From positions 124,001 through 188,000 of the forward strand of contig CANGKZ010000003.1 of NCBI GenBank assembly GCA_947454705.1: DNA of 64,000 nucleotides, in the 5' to 3' direction. Shown in pieces: positions 54,836 to 62,445 of the stretch. The position numbers were made by a program, and so were the translations under genes. Under the pieces are notes generated by a model that had not been told where the DNA came from, did no database searches, and saw nothing but the letters and a program-made list of their open reading frames with translations. The DNA comes from Verrucomicrobiota bacterium (lineage in GTDB: Bacteria > Verrucomicrobiota > Verrucomicrobiia > Limisphaerales > UBA9464). Positions within the stretch are counted from its first letter, which is position 1; every line of letters starts with the position of its first letter.

Positions 54836-55534
54836 TCAGAGCCGGCGCCGCGATTCTGCATCGGGCGCCGGTCCTGAATTCAGCAGCGCCGTCGGGGTGC
54901 CGGCGGGCGGAGTCGATGCGGGATCCGCCGGAGCCCCGTCACTGTTCGATTCCTTGCGCGCCGCCGCCTGCCGCGCCGCCACGCGAAACGCCACCTGCTC
55001 CCGCAAGGGCAGAATCGAGACAGACGCAGGAGCCACTTCAATGTGCCCCTCCGACACCAGCTCGCAGGCCAGATTCACCGTGTTGGTGCCCACGTAGAGA
55101 TACCCGGTGACCATCCGGTCCGGCCGCTTCGGATACCCCACCCAGTTGGTTTGGAGCGAGGTGTACGCCACGTGCACCGGCTGCCCCAGGATGCGCGGGC
55201 TGATCACGGCCACCATCGAAGTGGACCACGATTTCATCGCCTTCGGGGGCGTCTTCACCGGGTCGGGCCCCACCCATCCGGTCAATCCCACCGTATAGAC
55301 CGTCCCCGCCTCATCGCGGAACTGCACCGTGGACGGCGCGAGCATCTTCACCACCGTCCCCTCCAGACGCGGCAGCTCGGGCGGCTCCTGGTAATTGCAC
55401 TCGTGCCAGACTTGATACAGGTCCAGCAGCGGACGCCCCACCTCGCGCTGGCTCCAGACCCAGGCTCCCGCGGCGATCCACAGTGCGATCACGCCCGCCT
55501 TCACGAGTCGATTGAGAAAGACAAACATGGTCAC
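54836..55534 (-). CDS. Membrane-anchored SNase-like (OB-fold) protein
   Basis: 232 residues. GTG 55534 overlaps the upstream stop by GTGA; ATG 55528 is two codons later. An N-terminal membrane anchor (FVFLNRLVKAGVIALWIAAGAWVW) precedes a region resembling staphylococcal-nuclease-like domains: LEGTVVKMLAPSTVQFRDEAGTVYTVGLTGWVGPD, then RMVTGYLYVGTNTVNLACELVSEGHIEV, the latter like the R-x-G-x-V...VN-x-x-L-V-x-x-G block. The classical catalytic Arg/Glu/Arg set is not all visible, so nuclease activity is doubtful. The C terminus is disordered. Last gene of the PilT-type operon. Confidence 0.7.
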   Translation of the reverse strand: MTMFVFLNRLVKAGVIALWIAAGAWVWSQREVGRPLLDLYQVWHECNYQEPPELPRLEGTVVKMLAPSTVQFRDEAGTVYTVGLTGWVGPDPVKTPPKAMKSWSTSMVAVISPRILGQPVHVAYTSLQTNWVGYPKRPDRMVTGYLYVGTNTVNLACELVSEGHIEVAPASVSILPLREQVAFRVAARQAAARKESNSDGAPADPASTPPAGTPTALLNSGPAPDAESRRRL

Positions 55535-56268
55535 TCCCGGGTTGAGCCTTGCGGCGGTTGAAGGTCGTTGGGTTCCGCCTCGGAATTGGACTCGGAAAGA
55601 CCAAGTTTTCCCGGCTCCACCGGTCCCCGACTGGTCCCGGAGAACGGCGCGGCGAACAATCGGATCCGCTCATTCCGCTGCAGCGGCGGCGGTGGCGGCG
55701 CGGCGGGAACGGCCAGGATTGCGGCTTCGGGACGCGGCTCGCGAATGTGGGAGCGGATCGCGAGATTGACCTCCGCCTCCCGGTGCAGCCCCGGATTCAC
55801 ATCGTGCCGCAGCTTCAGGATGTCGTGGGCCCGCACGCAATTGGCCACGTTGTTGAAGCGAAACACCTCCTCGCTGAACACCCGCTCCAACCAGGAACCC
55901 GGACGCGTGTTGTTCATCCCCAGGACGAACGCCGCAGGAAGTCGCGGGTGACGCACCCCCTCCACAAAGCACAGCACGACCACCAGACGACGCCAACCAC
56001 GCGCTTCCAGTCTTCGAATCCAACGAATCAACCGCGTGTTGCCCTGCGACACCGAGCCATCGGTCAGCGTCCCGGTCATCGGCCCCGCCACCACCTCGCC
56101 GAGCACCGGCGCCCAGGTCGCAGCCGCCGCGATGCCGATCAACACCGCGAGCACGAAATTCCCGGCGTTGCCGATGTCATTCGACAGATTGAGATGCGCC
56201 TCCCGCGCCGCGTGGGCGAGCAGTCCGACAAACAACCCGGTGAACAGAATGCGAAAGATCAGGAGCAT
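55531..56268 (-). CDS. Membrane protein of unknown function, PilT operon
   Basis: 245 residues. The N terminus has two hydrophobic segments: MLLIFRILFTGLFVGLLAHA and NFVLAVLIGIAAAATWAPVLG. The remainder is a cytoplasmic domain with IRRLEARGWRRLVVVLCFVEGVRHPRLPAAFVLGMNN and a Pro-rich disordered C terminus. It lies 6 bases after the PilT-type ATPase gene and overlaps the SNase-like gene by four bases, so all three are probably one translation-coupled operon. No family recognised. Confidence 0.75.
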   Translation of the reverse strand: MLLIFRILFTGLFVGLLAHAAREAHLNLSNDIGNAGNFVLAVLIGIAAAATWAPVLGEVVAGPMTGTLTDGSVSQGNTRLIRWIRRLEARGWRRLVVVLCFVEGVRHPRLPAAFVLGMNNTRPGSWLERVFSEEVFRFNNVANCVRAHDILKLRHDVNPGLHREAEVNLAIRSHIREPRPEAAILAVPAAPPPPPLQRNERIRLFAAPFSGTSRGPVEPGKLGLSESNSEAEPNDLQPPQGSTRE

Positions 56269-56274
56269 AACGCC

Positions 56275-57396
56275 TCAACGATTGGGGTCGGGATCGAGAA
56301 TGGCCTGCTGGGTGAGAATGCCGCGCAGCGCAAGATCGAGGCGGTGCCGGTTGATGGCGAACGCGCGCGCCGTCTCCTCCGACACGATCCCCGCCGCGAG
56401 CAATTCCTGCAGGTACTGGTCAAACGAGTGCATGCCCACGTGGTTCGCCGACTCGATGATCCCGGTGAGCCGGTGCAGATCGTTCTCCAGAATCGCCTGC
56501 GACGTGCCGGCGTCGCGTTTCATAATTTCCACACAGGGCGTCCGCGTCCCTTCGACGTTCGGAATCAGGCGCTGGCAAACAATGCTGTTCAGATTACGCG
56601 CCAGCAGCGAACTGATGTTGGGCTGCTCCTCCGGCGGATAAAATTCGCGGATCCGCCCGATCGCCTGCGCCACCGAATCGGCGTGCAGCGTGGTCAAAAC
56701 CAGATGCCCGGTCTCCGCCGCCTGCATCGCGGCCCAGATGCTTTCCCGGTCCCGAATTTCGCCCACGAAAATCACGTTGGGATCCTGCCGCATCGCATTG
56801 CGGATCCCGTCGGCAAACGTCCGCGTGTCCAACCCCACCTCGCGCTGTTCGAAATGCGACTGGGCATCCGTGAACAGATACTCGATCGGATCCTCGATGG
56901 TGATGATCCGCAGCGCCTGGGTTTCATTCAGGTGCTGGATCAAGGCGCGCAATGTGGTGCTCTTGCCCTGCCCCGTCGGCCCGGTCACCAGGATCAATCC
57001 GCGCGGCTCACGCACCAGGTCCGCTAGGGATTCGGGCAGCTGCAGATCTTCCATCCGCATCCGGTGCTGCGGCACCACCCGGAATGAAAACGACTGCGCC
57101 CCCCGCTGCTTGCTGAAATTCGCCCGGTAGCGCAGCGACCCATGCTGGAAGCTGGCATCCACCTCGGTCGATGTCGTGATCCGCGAGACCAGCTCGCCGG
57201 AAAAACAATCTAGGAACCACGAGGTCAGCATGAGGTCGTCGGGAGCCGGAAACAGCTCCACCGGCACGACACTCAATCGCCCGTGCACCCGGATCTGAAA
57301 CGGCCATCCGCCACGCCCGTGAAGGTCGGACGCCCCCTGCGATTCACACCACGACAGCAATGCCGACAGCCGGGATTGGGGCGGGACGGTTTCCAT
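56275..57396 (-). CDS. pilT: PilT/PilU-type twitching motility ATPase
   Basis: 373-residue hexameric secretion ATPase that retracts type IV pili. From the start at 57396 (METVPPQSRLSALLSWC), the N-terminal domain includes SDLHGRGGWPFQIRVHGRL, matching the S-D-L-H start of PilT. The C-terminal RecA-like domain has Walker A GPTGQGKSTT, Asp box TIEDPIEYLF, Walker B VGEIRDRES and His box LTTLHADS; the VCQRLIPN block near the end is also present. PilT versus PilU cannot be separated by eye. Operon head for two membrane-anchored proteins. No pilin or pilB is in the window apart from the unlinked pseudopilin at 27607. Confidence 0.92.
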   Translation of the reverse strand: METVPPQSRLSALLSWCESQGASDLHGRGGWPFQIRVHGRLSVVPVELFPAPDDLMLTSWFLDCFSGELVSRITTSTEVDASFQHGSLRYRANFSKQRGAQSFSFRVVPQHRMRMEDLQLPESLADLVREPRGLILVTGPTGQGKSTTLRALIQHLNETQALRIITIEDPIEYLFTDAQSHFEQREVGLDTRTFADGIRNAMRQDPNVIFVGEIRDRESIWAAMQAAETGHLVLTTLHADSVAQAIGRIREFYPPEEQPNISSLLARNLNSIVCQRLIPNVEGTRTPCVEIMKRDAGTSQAILENDLHRLTGIIESANHVGMHSFDQYLQELLAAGIVSEETARAFAINRHRLDLALRGILTQQAILDPDPNR

Positions 57397-57500
57397 GGGA
57401 GTGGGACAAGTTTGTTTACACTTGCGAATGAATGCAAGCCGGATGTTGCGGTTGGGGGAGCAGGATTGCGTGTTTTCCGGATCCTCACTAAGCACTCCCC

Positions 57501-58151
57501 GTGCCTCGCGAATCCCAAGCGGCCCGACAGGAACGGGTCCGACACCTCCTGGCAGGGCTGAAAGCCGCCTACCCCACCGCGCATTGCGAGTTGGTGTTTC
57601 AAAACCCGCTGGAATTGCTGATCGCCACCATCCTCTCCGCCCAGTGCACCGACAAACAGGTGAACAAGGTCACCGAGGGGCTTTTCCAAAAATACCGGAC
57701 CGCGGCGGATTACGGATCGGCGGAACCAGCCGCACTTGAGCAGGACATCCGCCGCATCGGGCTCTTCCGCAGCAAGGCGAAGAACATCCGGTCCGCCTGC
57801 CAGGCTCTCGTGTCCCGCCACGGAGGGGAGATTCCACGAACCCTGGAGGAACTCACCGCCCTCGATGGCGTGGGACGCAAGACGGCGAACGTGGTCCTCG
57901 GCAACGCGTTCGGACTCGAGGAAGGCATCGTCGTGGACACCCACGTGGCCCGTCTCTCGCAGCGACTCCGCATGACCACGGAAACCGACCCGGTGAAAAT
58001 CGAGGCGGCCCTGATCAAGCTGGTACCCAGAACCGAATGGACCCAGTTCAGTCACCAGCTCATCTGGCACGGACGCCGCCGGTGCTTCGCGCGAAATCCC
58101 GACTGCGCACAGTGCGAACTCCAAGCGCTCTGCCCCTCCGCAGAGAAGTGA
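57501..58151 (+). CDS. nth: Endonuclease III
   Basis: 216-residue DNA glycosylase/AP lyase that removes oxidised pyrimidines. GTG 57501 starts MPRESQAARQERVRHLL. The helix-hairpin-helix is LDGVGRKTANVVL with catalytic K127, followed by D146 in VVDTHVARLSQRL. The 4Fe-4S ligands C195, C202, C205 and C211 follow the C-x6-C-x2-C-x5-C spacing exactly. It is transcribed divergently from the pilT-type gene. The 104-base gap between them has no convincing promoter. Confidence 0.97.
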   Translation: MPRESQAARQERVRHLLAGLKAAYPTAHCELVFQNPLELLIATILSAQCTDKQVNKVTEGLFQKYRTAADYGSAEPAALEQDIRRIGLFRSKAKNIRSACQALVSRHGGEIPRTLEELTALDGVGRKTANVVLGNAFGLEEGIVVDTHVARLSQRLRMTTETDPVKIEAALIKLVPRTEWTQFSHQLIWHGRRRCFARNPDCAQCELQALCPSAEK

Positions 58152-58179
58152 TTCGGGAAACCGCGGTTCAAATCACAGA

Positions 58180-58315
58180 TAACCACAGATTCACACAGAT
58201 AACATGGGCGTTCGAAAACTCGACCTGCATCGAACCACTTCCCCTTCTGAGTAATTCGCGAGTCAATCCGTTCCGGGCGTTTTCACCTGTGTTTATCCGT
58301 GTCCACCTGTGGTTA
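58180..58315. repeat. Imperfect inverted repeat element between convergent genes
   Basis: The left arm (58180-58204) starts TAACCACAGATTCACACAG; the right arm (58290-58315) ends CCGTGTCCACCTGTGGTTA. The arms are complementary at most positions over 25 bases and enclose about 85 bases. It fills most of the 199-base gap between nth and the beta-propeller gene. Elements with this ACCACAGATT..ACACAGAT theme are widespread in some bacterial genomes (recollection, not tested here). Confidence 0.6.
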
Positions 58316-58350
58316 AGCGCTTCATGGTTTGCGGTTTGAATTGCCGCGAC

Positions 58351-59943
58351 TCAGTTCGATTCCGGAATTCGAACCAACGCCGCTTCCTGATCGTTGCGCA
58401 CCAACACCAGGTTTCCCACCACCGCGATGGGATTCCAGGTCTTGTCGGAAAACACGCGGAACTTCCCCAGCATCCCCAGCCCTTCCGGCGACGGATTCAG
58501 CAGGACGAGTTCGCCAATCTCCGCCATGAGCAGGTAGTGATTCCCCACCAGCAATCCCTGCCCGTGACCGAAACGGCCTTCCTTCCAACGCTGGGCCCCG
58601 TCCTTCAACTCCACGCACGCAAACATTCCGTCATCCAATCCGTAGGCGAATCCATCGCGCACGAACGGCGTGGAAAACTTGGCCTTCAACTTTCGCGAGT
58701 GCCACAGCGCCGATGGCACCAGCTTCCCGGCCGACGGTGACGCAACCTCGACCAACTCCGAGCCCATCCCGTAGCCGGCGGAAATCAGCACCCGGTTCGT
58801 TCCGATCAAAATCGGTACCGCCACGTGTGGTTGTTCGTTGCCAAAGGGATGATCCCAAAGCACCGCGCCCGTTGCCGGGTCGTGCGACGTGAGGTGGCTG
58901 CTGTTAAATGCGAGGATCTGAGGAACCCCGGCCAGCGTCGCCAACACCGGTGAACTGTAGCTCGCACCATGCGTGCCGCCCGACCAGCGCAGCGCCCCCG
59001 ACTCCAGGTCGTAGGCCACCACCGATCGCCCATCGTTCCCGCCGGCAATCACGATCACCATCCCCTGATGCACCATCGGCGAACCGGAGAATCCCCAACC
59101 CGGCGTGCCCGCCGGAACTTCGGAAACGAGGTTGTGGCTCCAGATCTTCTTTCCCGTCGCGCGATCCAGGCAGTTCAACCATCCCGTCGCTCCAAGCGTA
59201 ATCACCCGGGAGCCCGACACCGTGGGCGTCGCCCGCGGCCCTTCGCCGGCGATGGTGGTCGCGTACCGGGCCTCATCGGCATGTTCCCAAATCAATCGGC
59301 CGGTCGAGAGCTCGTAACAGGTCACCTTCTCCTGAGGCCCCGATTGCTCCTGCGTCCACGCCATTCCACCGGCCACCGCAAACCCGCTCCACGCCGGGCC
59401 GATTGGATGACGCCACACCACCTCGGGCGGTCGCACGCTCCAGTTGGTGCCCCACGCCCGGGCCGGTGCCGGCAGGACTCCATCCCGCCGCGCCCCGAGA
59501 AATTGCGGATACTCGGACGCCGCATCCTGAACCAGTTTTGAAATACCCACCGCGGACTCGGCGGGAATCAATGGAGCGGCGCCGGTGGGTTTCGCGGCGG
59601 CAACAGACGAAGACGCCAGCCACTGGTTCCATCGGGGTTCCAGAATTGGTACCAGGTCACCGCTCACGCCCCGGATTCGGAAGAGGCCCGCCCCCACGCC
59701 AGCGAGGAGAAGCACAGCTCCGAGGCCGGTGAGTTTGCGTCGGATCGAAGTGCGCGACGCAAACAACCACCAGAGCAGCACCGCTCCGAGCGTGCATGCG
59801 GCGATGGTCAGCGTGGCGAGGTTTCGCTGCTGATACGATCTCGCCGGATCCGTGCGGACGACTCCCACCGCGATGGCGGTCGCGAGCGCGACGAATCCGA
59901 GCGGCCACCAGCGAATCCCGCGGGGTTGAGACGACGAAGACAT
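58351..59943 (-). CDS. Membrane-anchored PQQ-type beta-propeller protein
   Basis: 530 residues from the start at 59943 (MSSSSQPRGIRWW). Three membrane helices lie at the N terminus (WWPLGFVALATAIAVGVV, LATLTIAACTLGAVLLWWLFA, LTGLGAVLLLAGVGAGLF). An extracytoplasmic beta-propeller follows, with PQQ-like blades: LSTGRLIWEHADE, DRATGKKIWSHNL, DLESGALRWSGG, DPATGAVLWDHPF. The conserved PQQ enzyme active-site residues are not obvious, so it is more likely a binding or scaffold propeller than a dehydrogenase. Similar outer-membrane-protein-assembly or planctomycete propellers are common. Confidence 0.85.
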   Translation of the reverse strand: MSSSSQPRGIRWWPLGFVALATAIAVGVVRTDPARSYQQRNLATLTIAACTLGAVLLWWLFASRTSIRRKLTGLGAVLLLAGVGAGLFRIRGVSGDLVPILEPRWNQWLASSSVAAAKPTGAAPLIPAESAVGISKLVQDAASEYPQFLGARRDGVLPAPARAWGTNWSVRPPEVVWRHPIGPAWSGFAVAGGMAWTQEQSGPQEKVTCYELSTGRLIWEHADEARYATTIAGEGPRATPTVSGSRVITLGATGWLNCLDRATGKKIWSHNLVSEVPAGTPGWGFSGSPMVHQGMVIVIAGGNDGRSVVAYDLESGALRWSGGTHGASYSSPVLATLAGVPQILAFNSSHLTSHDPATGAVLWDHPFGNEQPHVAVPILIGTNRVLISAGYGMGSELVEVASPSAGKLVPSALWHSRKLKAKFSTPFVRDGFAYGLDDGMFACVELKDGAQRWKEGRFGHGQGLLVGNHYLLMAEIGELVLLNPSPEGLGMLGKFRVFSDKTWNPIAVVGNLVLVRNDQEAALVRIPESN

Positions 59944-59992
59944 GTTCCAATCTGGCCCGCCTTCACCGCGTGCATGCAAGGGGGAAACCAAA

Positions 59993-60032
59993 ATGAAAAC
60001 ACGGGAAACCGGAGGACCCGATTTCCCGTGTT
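59993..60032 (-). terminator. Rho-independent terminator of the isomerase-like gene
   Basis: AACACGGGAAA and TTTCCCGTGTT form a perfect 11-bp stem with a 13-base loop; on the minus strand TTTTCATTTT follows. It lies about 20 bases after the stop at 60052. Confidence 0.93.
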
Positions 60033-60051
60033 CGATTGAAAACGTGCCGGA

Positions 60052-60915
60052 TTACCAGCTCACGGTTTCGAGGAAGCGCAGGCTCTGCGGAATCTGCTCC
60101 GGAGCGGCGGCAGCTTCGTCTTCGATGAAGTAGAGTTTCACCCCCGTCTCGCGGGCGGCCTTGAGAATGCCGGGCCAGTCGAGCTGACCGGTGCCGAGCA
60201 CCACGTCGTTGTTCGGATCCGTGCCGCCGGAGAGTGACCCACGGGCCACGCCCTTCTTGAGATCCTTCATGTGCATGAGCTCCCAGCGTCCGGGATACTT
60301 GCGCAGCAGGGCCGCGGGATCCTGTCCCGGGAAAAACACCCAGGTGGTGTCCATCTCGAAGGTGACGAACTTCGGATTGGTCTCCGCAAACAGCAGGTCC
60401 AGAAGGGTTCCCTTGGCGTGCGGTTGGAATTCGTATCCGTGCACATGATAGAAGAAGCGGATGCCCTCCTTGGCCAGGACTTCGCCGGCGTGGTTGAACA
60501 CGGCGGCAGCATCGCGGCAATTCCGTTCCGTGAAGTCGCCCTTGTGCGGAATCCAGGCGAGGCCCGCGTACCTCAATCCCAGCGCCTTGGCCTCGCGGGC
60601 CACGGCCTCCGGATTGTCGCGATACCGCTCATAGGAGAAGTGCGCGCTCACCGGATTCAGTCCGGCCGCGGTCAACATATCGCGGAACTTTTCCGGCGCG
60701 ATGTTGTAGGTCCCGGCGAGCTCCACATTGCGAATGCCGAGCGCCTTGGTCTGCTCAATCGCCGCAGGAACGCTGCGGGTGAATTGGGCACGAAGGCTGT
60801 AAAGTTGGAGGCCGACCGGACCGCGGAACGAGGCCCCGGTGCCGACTCCGTGGGATTGCGTGGAACAGCCCGCCAGCAGCGCAAGCAGGGAGGCAAATGC
60901 GAGAATGCGTTTCAT
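60052..60915 (-). CDS. Sugar phosphate isomerase/epimerase-like lipoprotein
   Basis: 287 residues from the start at 60915 (MKRILAFASLLALLAGC), a lipoprotein signal with lipobox LAGC and Cys17. The xylose-isomerase-like TIM barrel has VGLQLYSLRAQF at the first strand, GIRNVELAGTYN, FFYHVHGYEFQP, TFEMDTTWVFFPGQDP and MHMKDLKKG, with metal-ligand His, Glu and Asp in place, and IEDEAAA at the end. Exported members act on keto-sugars in the periplasm together with Gfo/Idh/MocA enzymes. Exactly such a gene lies 58 bases upstream on the same strand, so the two probably form an operon. Confidence 0.9.
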   Translation of the reverse strand: MKRILAFASLLALLAGCSTQSHGVGTGASFRGPVGLQLYSLRAQFTRSVPAAIEQTKALGIRNVELAGTYNIAPEKFRDMLTAAGLNPVSAHFSYERYRDNPEAVAREAKALGLRYAGLAWIPHKGDFTERNCRDAAAVFNHAGEVLAKEGIRFFYHVHGYEFQPHAKGTLLDLLFAETNPKFVTFEMDTTWVFFPGQDPAALLRKYPGRWELMHMKDLKKGVARGSLSGGTDPNNDVVLGTGQLDWPGILKAARETGVKLYFIEDEAAAAPEQIPQSLRFLETVSW

Positions 60916-60973
60916 GGATGTTTGGAACTGCGAAGATTGACGCCCGCCGACCCGCGGTCGGGCAAGGGAGAAA

Positions 60974-62317
60974 TCAGGCGTGCCACCCGCGGCGATACCC
61001 ATGGCCCACCCACTGGTTGGCCGAGTCCAGGTTGGTGACCTTCAGCTTGCGCGCGTTCCACTCAATCGGAGCCCGCGCCCGCAACGCCACATTGCCGAGC
61101 AACACCACCTCGGTCATCGGCCCCGTGGCCTCGAACCCGGACAAAGTCTTCGGACCGCCCTTCGCCGCCTGGATCCATTCCGCGTAGTGCGCATGTTCCC
61201 ATTCCTTGGCCCCCGCCTTGGGGAAGAGTTCGGCGATGTCCTTGAAATCCGCGTAGGTCCGCCCCGATCGGAACGAGGCCCCGCCTTCATAGTTGGTCAG
61301 CATGGTGTCCTTGTCCCCGACCACCAGCACGCCGTTCTCCGGCAACGCGCGCCCCGGGAACAGCGACGGGTTGGGACGCTTGCCGCCGTCGTACCAAAAT
61401 AAGCGAAACGCCGGACGCAACCCGCGGGCCGCGATGTCCCATCGAACCGTCGAGGTCACCGGTGCCGACTCTGCCGTCATCCCCTCCGACACCGCCTCCA
61501 CACGAGTGGCCTCGCGAATCTGAAGCGCGAGGTCCGGCACGTTCAGCAAATGACATCCCATGTCTCCCAGCGCCCCGGTGCCGAAATCCCAATACCCGCG
61601 CCAGGCAAACGGAACATACGCCGGATGATACGGACGCTCCGGTGCCCCTCCGAGCCACAGATCCCAATCCAGTCCCGAGGGAACCGCCGGCGCATCGGAT
61701 GGACGCTGCACGCCCTGCTTCCACCACGGGCCGGGACGATCCGTCCAGCAGTGCACTTCACTCACCGTCCCCACTGCGCCGCCGCGGACCAGCTCTGCAT
61801 CGCGGCGCGTCGCGGGATGGGACCTGCCCTGCGTGCCCATTTGTGTCGCCACCTTCTTCTGCGCGGCAGCCGCGGTGAGAAGCCGCGCTTCCTGAATCGT
61901 CTGCGTGAGCGGCTTCTGACAATACACGTGCTTGCCCCGTTGGATCGCCCACATCGCGGGAATGAAATGCATGTGATCCGGAGTGGACACCGTCACTGCG
62001 TCGATCTCGCGTCCCATCTGATCAAACATCTGCCGGAAATCGCGGAAGCGCCGGGCATTGGGAAACCGCTTGAAGGCGGCGTCCGCGCGGCGGTCGTCCA
62101 CATCACACAGCGCGACGATGTTCTCCGAGTCGCACTGCGTGACATCGGTCCAGCCCTTTCCTCCCACACCGATGCTGGCGATGTTCAAGCGGGCATTCGC
62201 ACCCAGCACCGGCAGTCGATGAATGAACGGAAACGCCAGGGTGGAAGCCAGAGCGGCGTCCCGCAAAAACCGTCGGCGGGAACCAGAAAGAGCATTCGAT
62301 GCGTGCGTGGAGTTCAT
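60974..62317 (-). CDS. Tat-exported Gfo/Idh/MocA oxidoreductase
   Basis: 447 residues with a twin-arginine signal (GSRRRFLRDAALASTLAFPF). The Rossmann domain follows: LNIASIGVGGKGWTDVTQCDSENIVALCDVD with G-x-G-x-x-G-like loop, and the catalytic YCQKPLTQT (Lys about residue 137). The second domain carries WDFGTGALGDMGCHLLNVPDLAL. It has the form usual in Planctomycetes and Verrucomicrobia, where periplasmic NAD(P)-containing members oxidise or epimerise sugars (GFOR/GH109-like). Precedes the isomerase-like lipoprotein gene. The 128-base divergent region to the DEAD-box gene shows only weak inverted repeats. Confidence 0.92.
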   Translation of the reverse strand: MNSTHASNALSGSRRRFLRDAALASTLAFPFIHRLPVLGANARLNIASIGVGGKGWTDVTQCDSENIVALCDVDDRRADAAFKRFPNARRFRDFRQMFDQMGREIDAVTVSTPDHMHFIPAMWAIQRGKHVYCQKPLTQTIQEARLLTAAAAQKKVATQMGTQGRSHPATRRDAELVRGGAVGTVSEVHCWTDRPGPWWKQGVQRPSDAPAVPSGLDWDLWLGGAPERPYHPAYVPFAWRGYWDFGTGALGDMGCHLLNVPDLALQIREATRVEAVSEGMTAESAPVTSTVRWDIAARGLRPAFRLFWYDGGKRPNPSLFPGRALPENGVLVVGDKDTMLTNYEGGASFRSGRTYADFKDIAELFPKAGAKEWEHAHYAEWIQAAKGGPKTLSGFEATGPMTEVVLLGNVALRARAPIEWNARKLKVTNLDSANQWVGHGYRRGWHA

Positions 62318-62445
62318 GGGGATTTCGGGAGAAGTGTGAGCCTGCGATCGGTTCCTGACCAGACCGCAATCCGGGGCTTCGAGTCCCGGCCATCAAAAGA
62401 CTTCTCGTCCGCAGGCGGATTTCTGACATACTCCCCGCCTAGCGA

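Noticed and set aside
55549-57027. 492-codon plus-strand frame
   Set aside because: Antisense to the PilT-type ATPase and the adjoining membrane protein; Arg/His-rich shadow.
58161-58180. tRNA-like GTTCAAATC motif
   Set aside because: Flanking bases do not form a T-stem and no other cloverleaf arms fit; it belongs to the repeat element.
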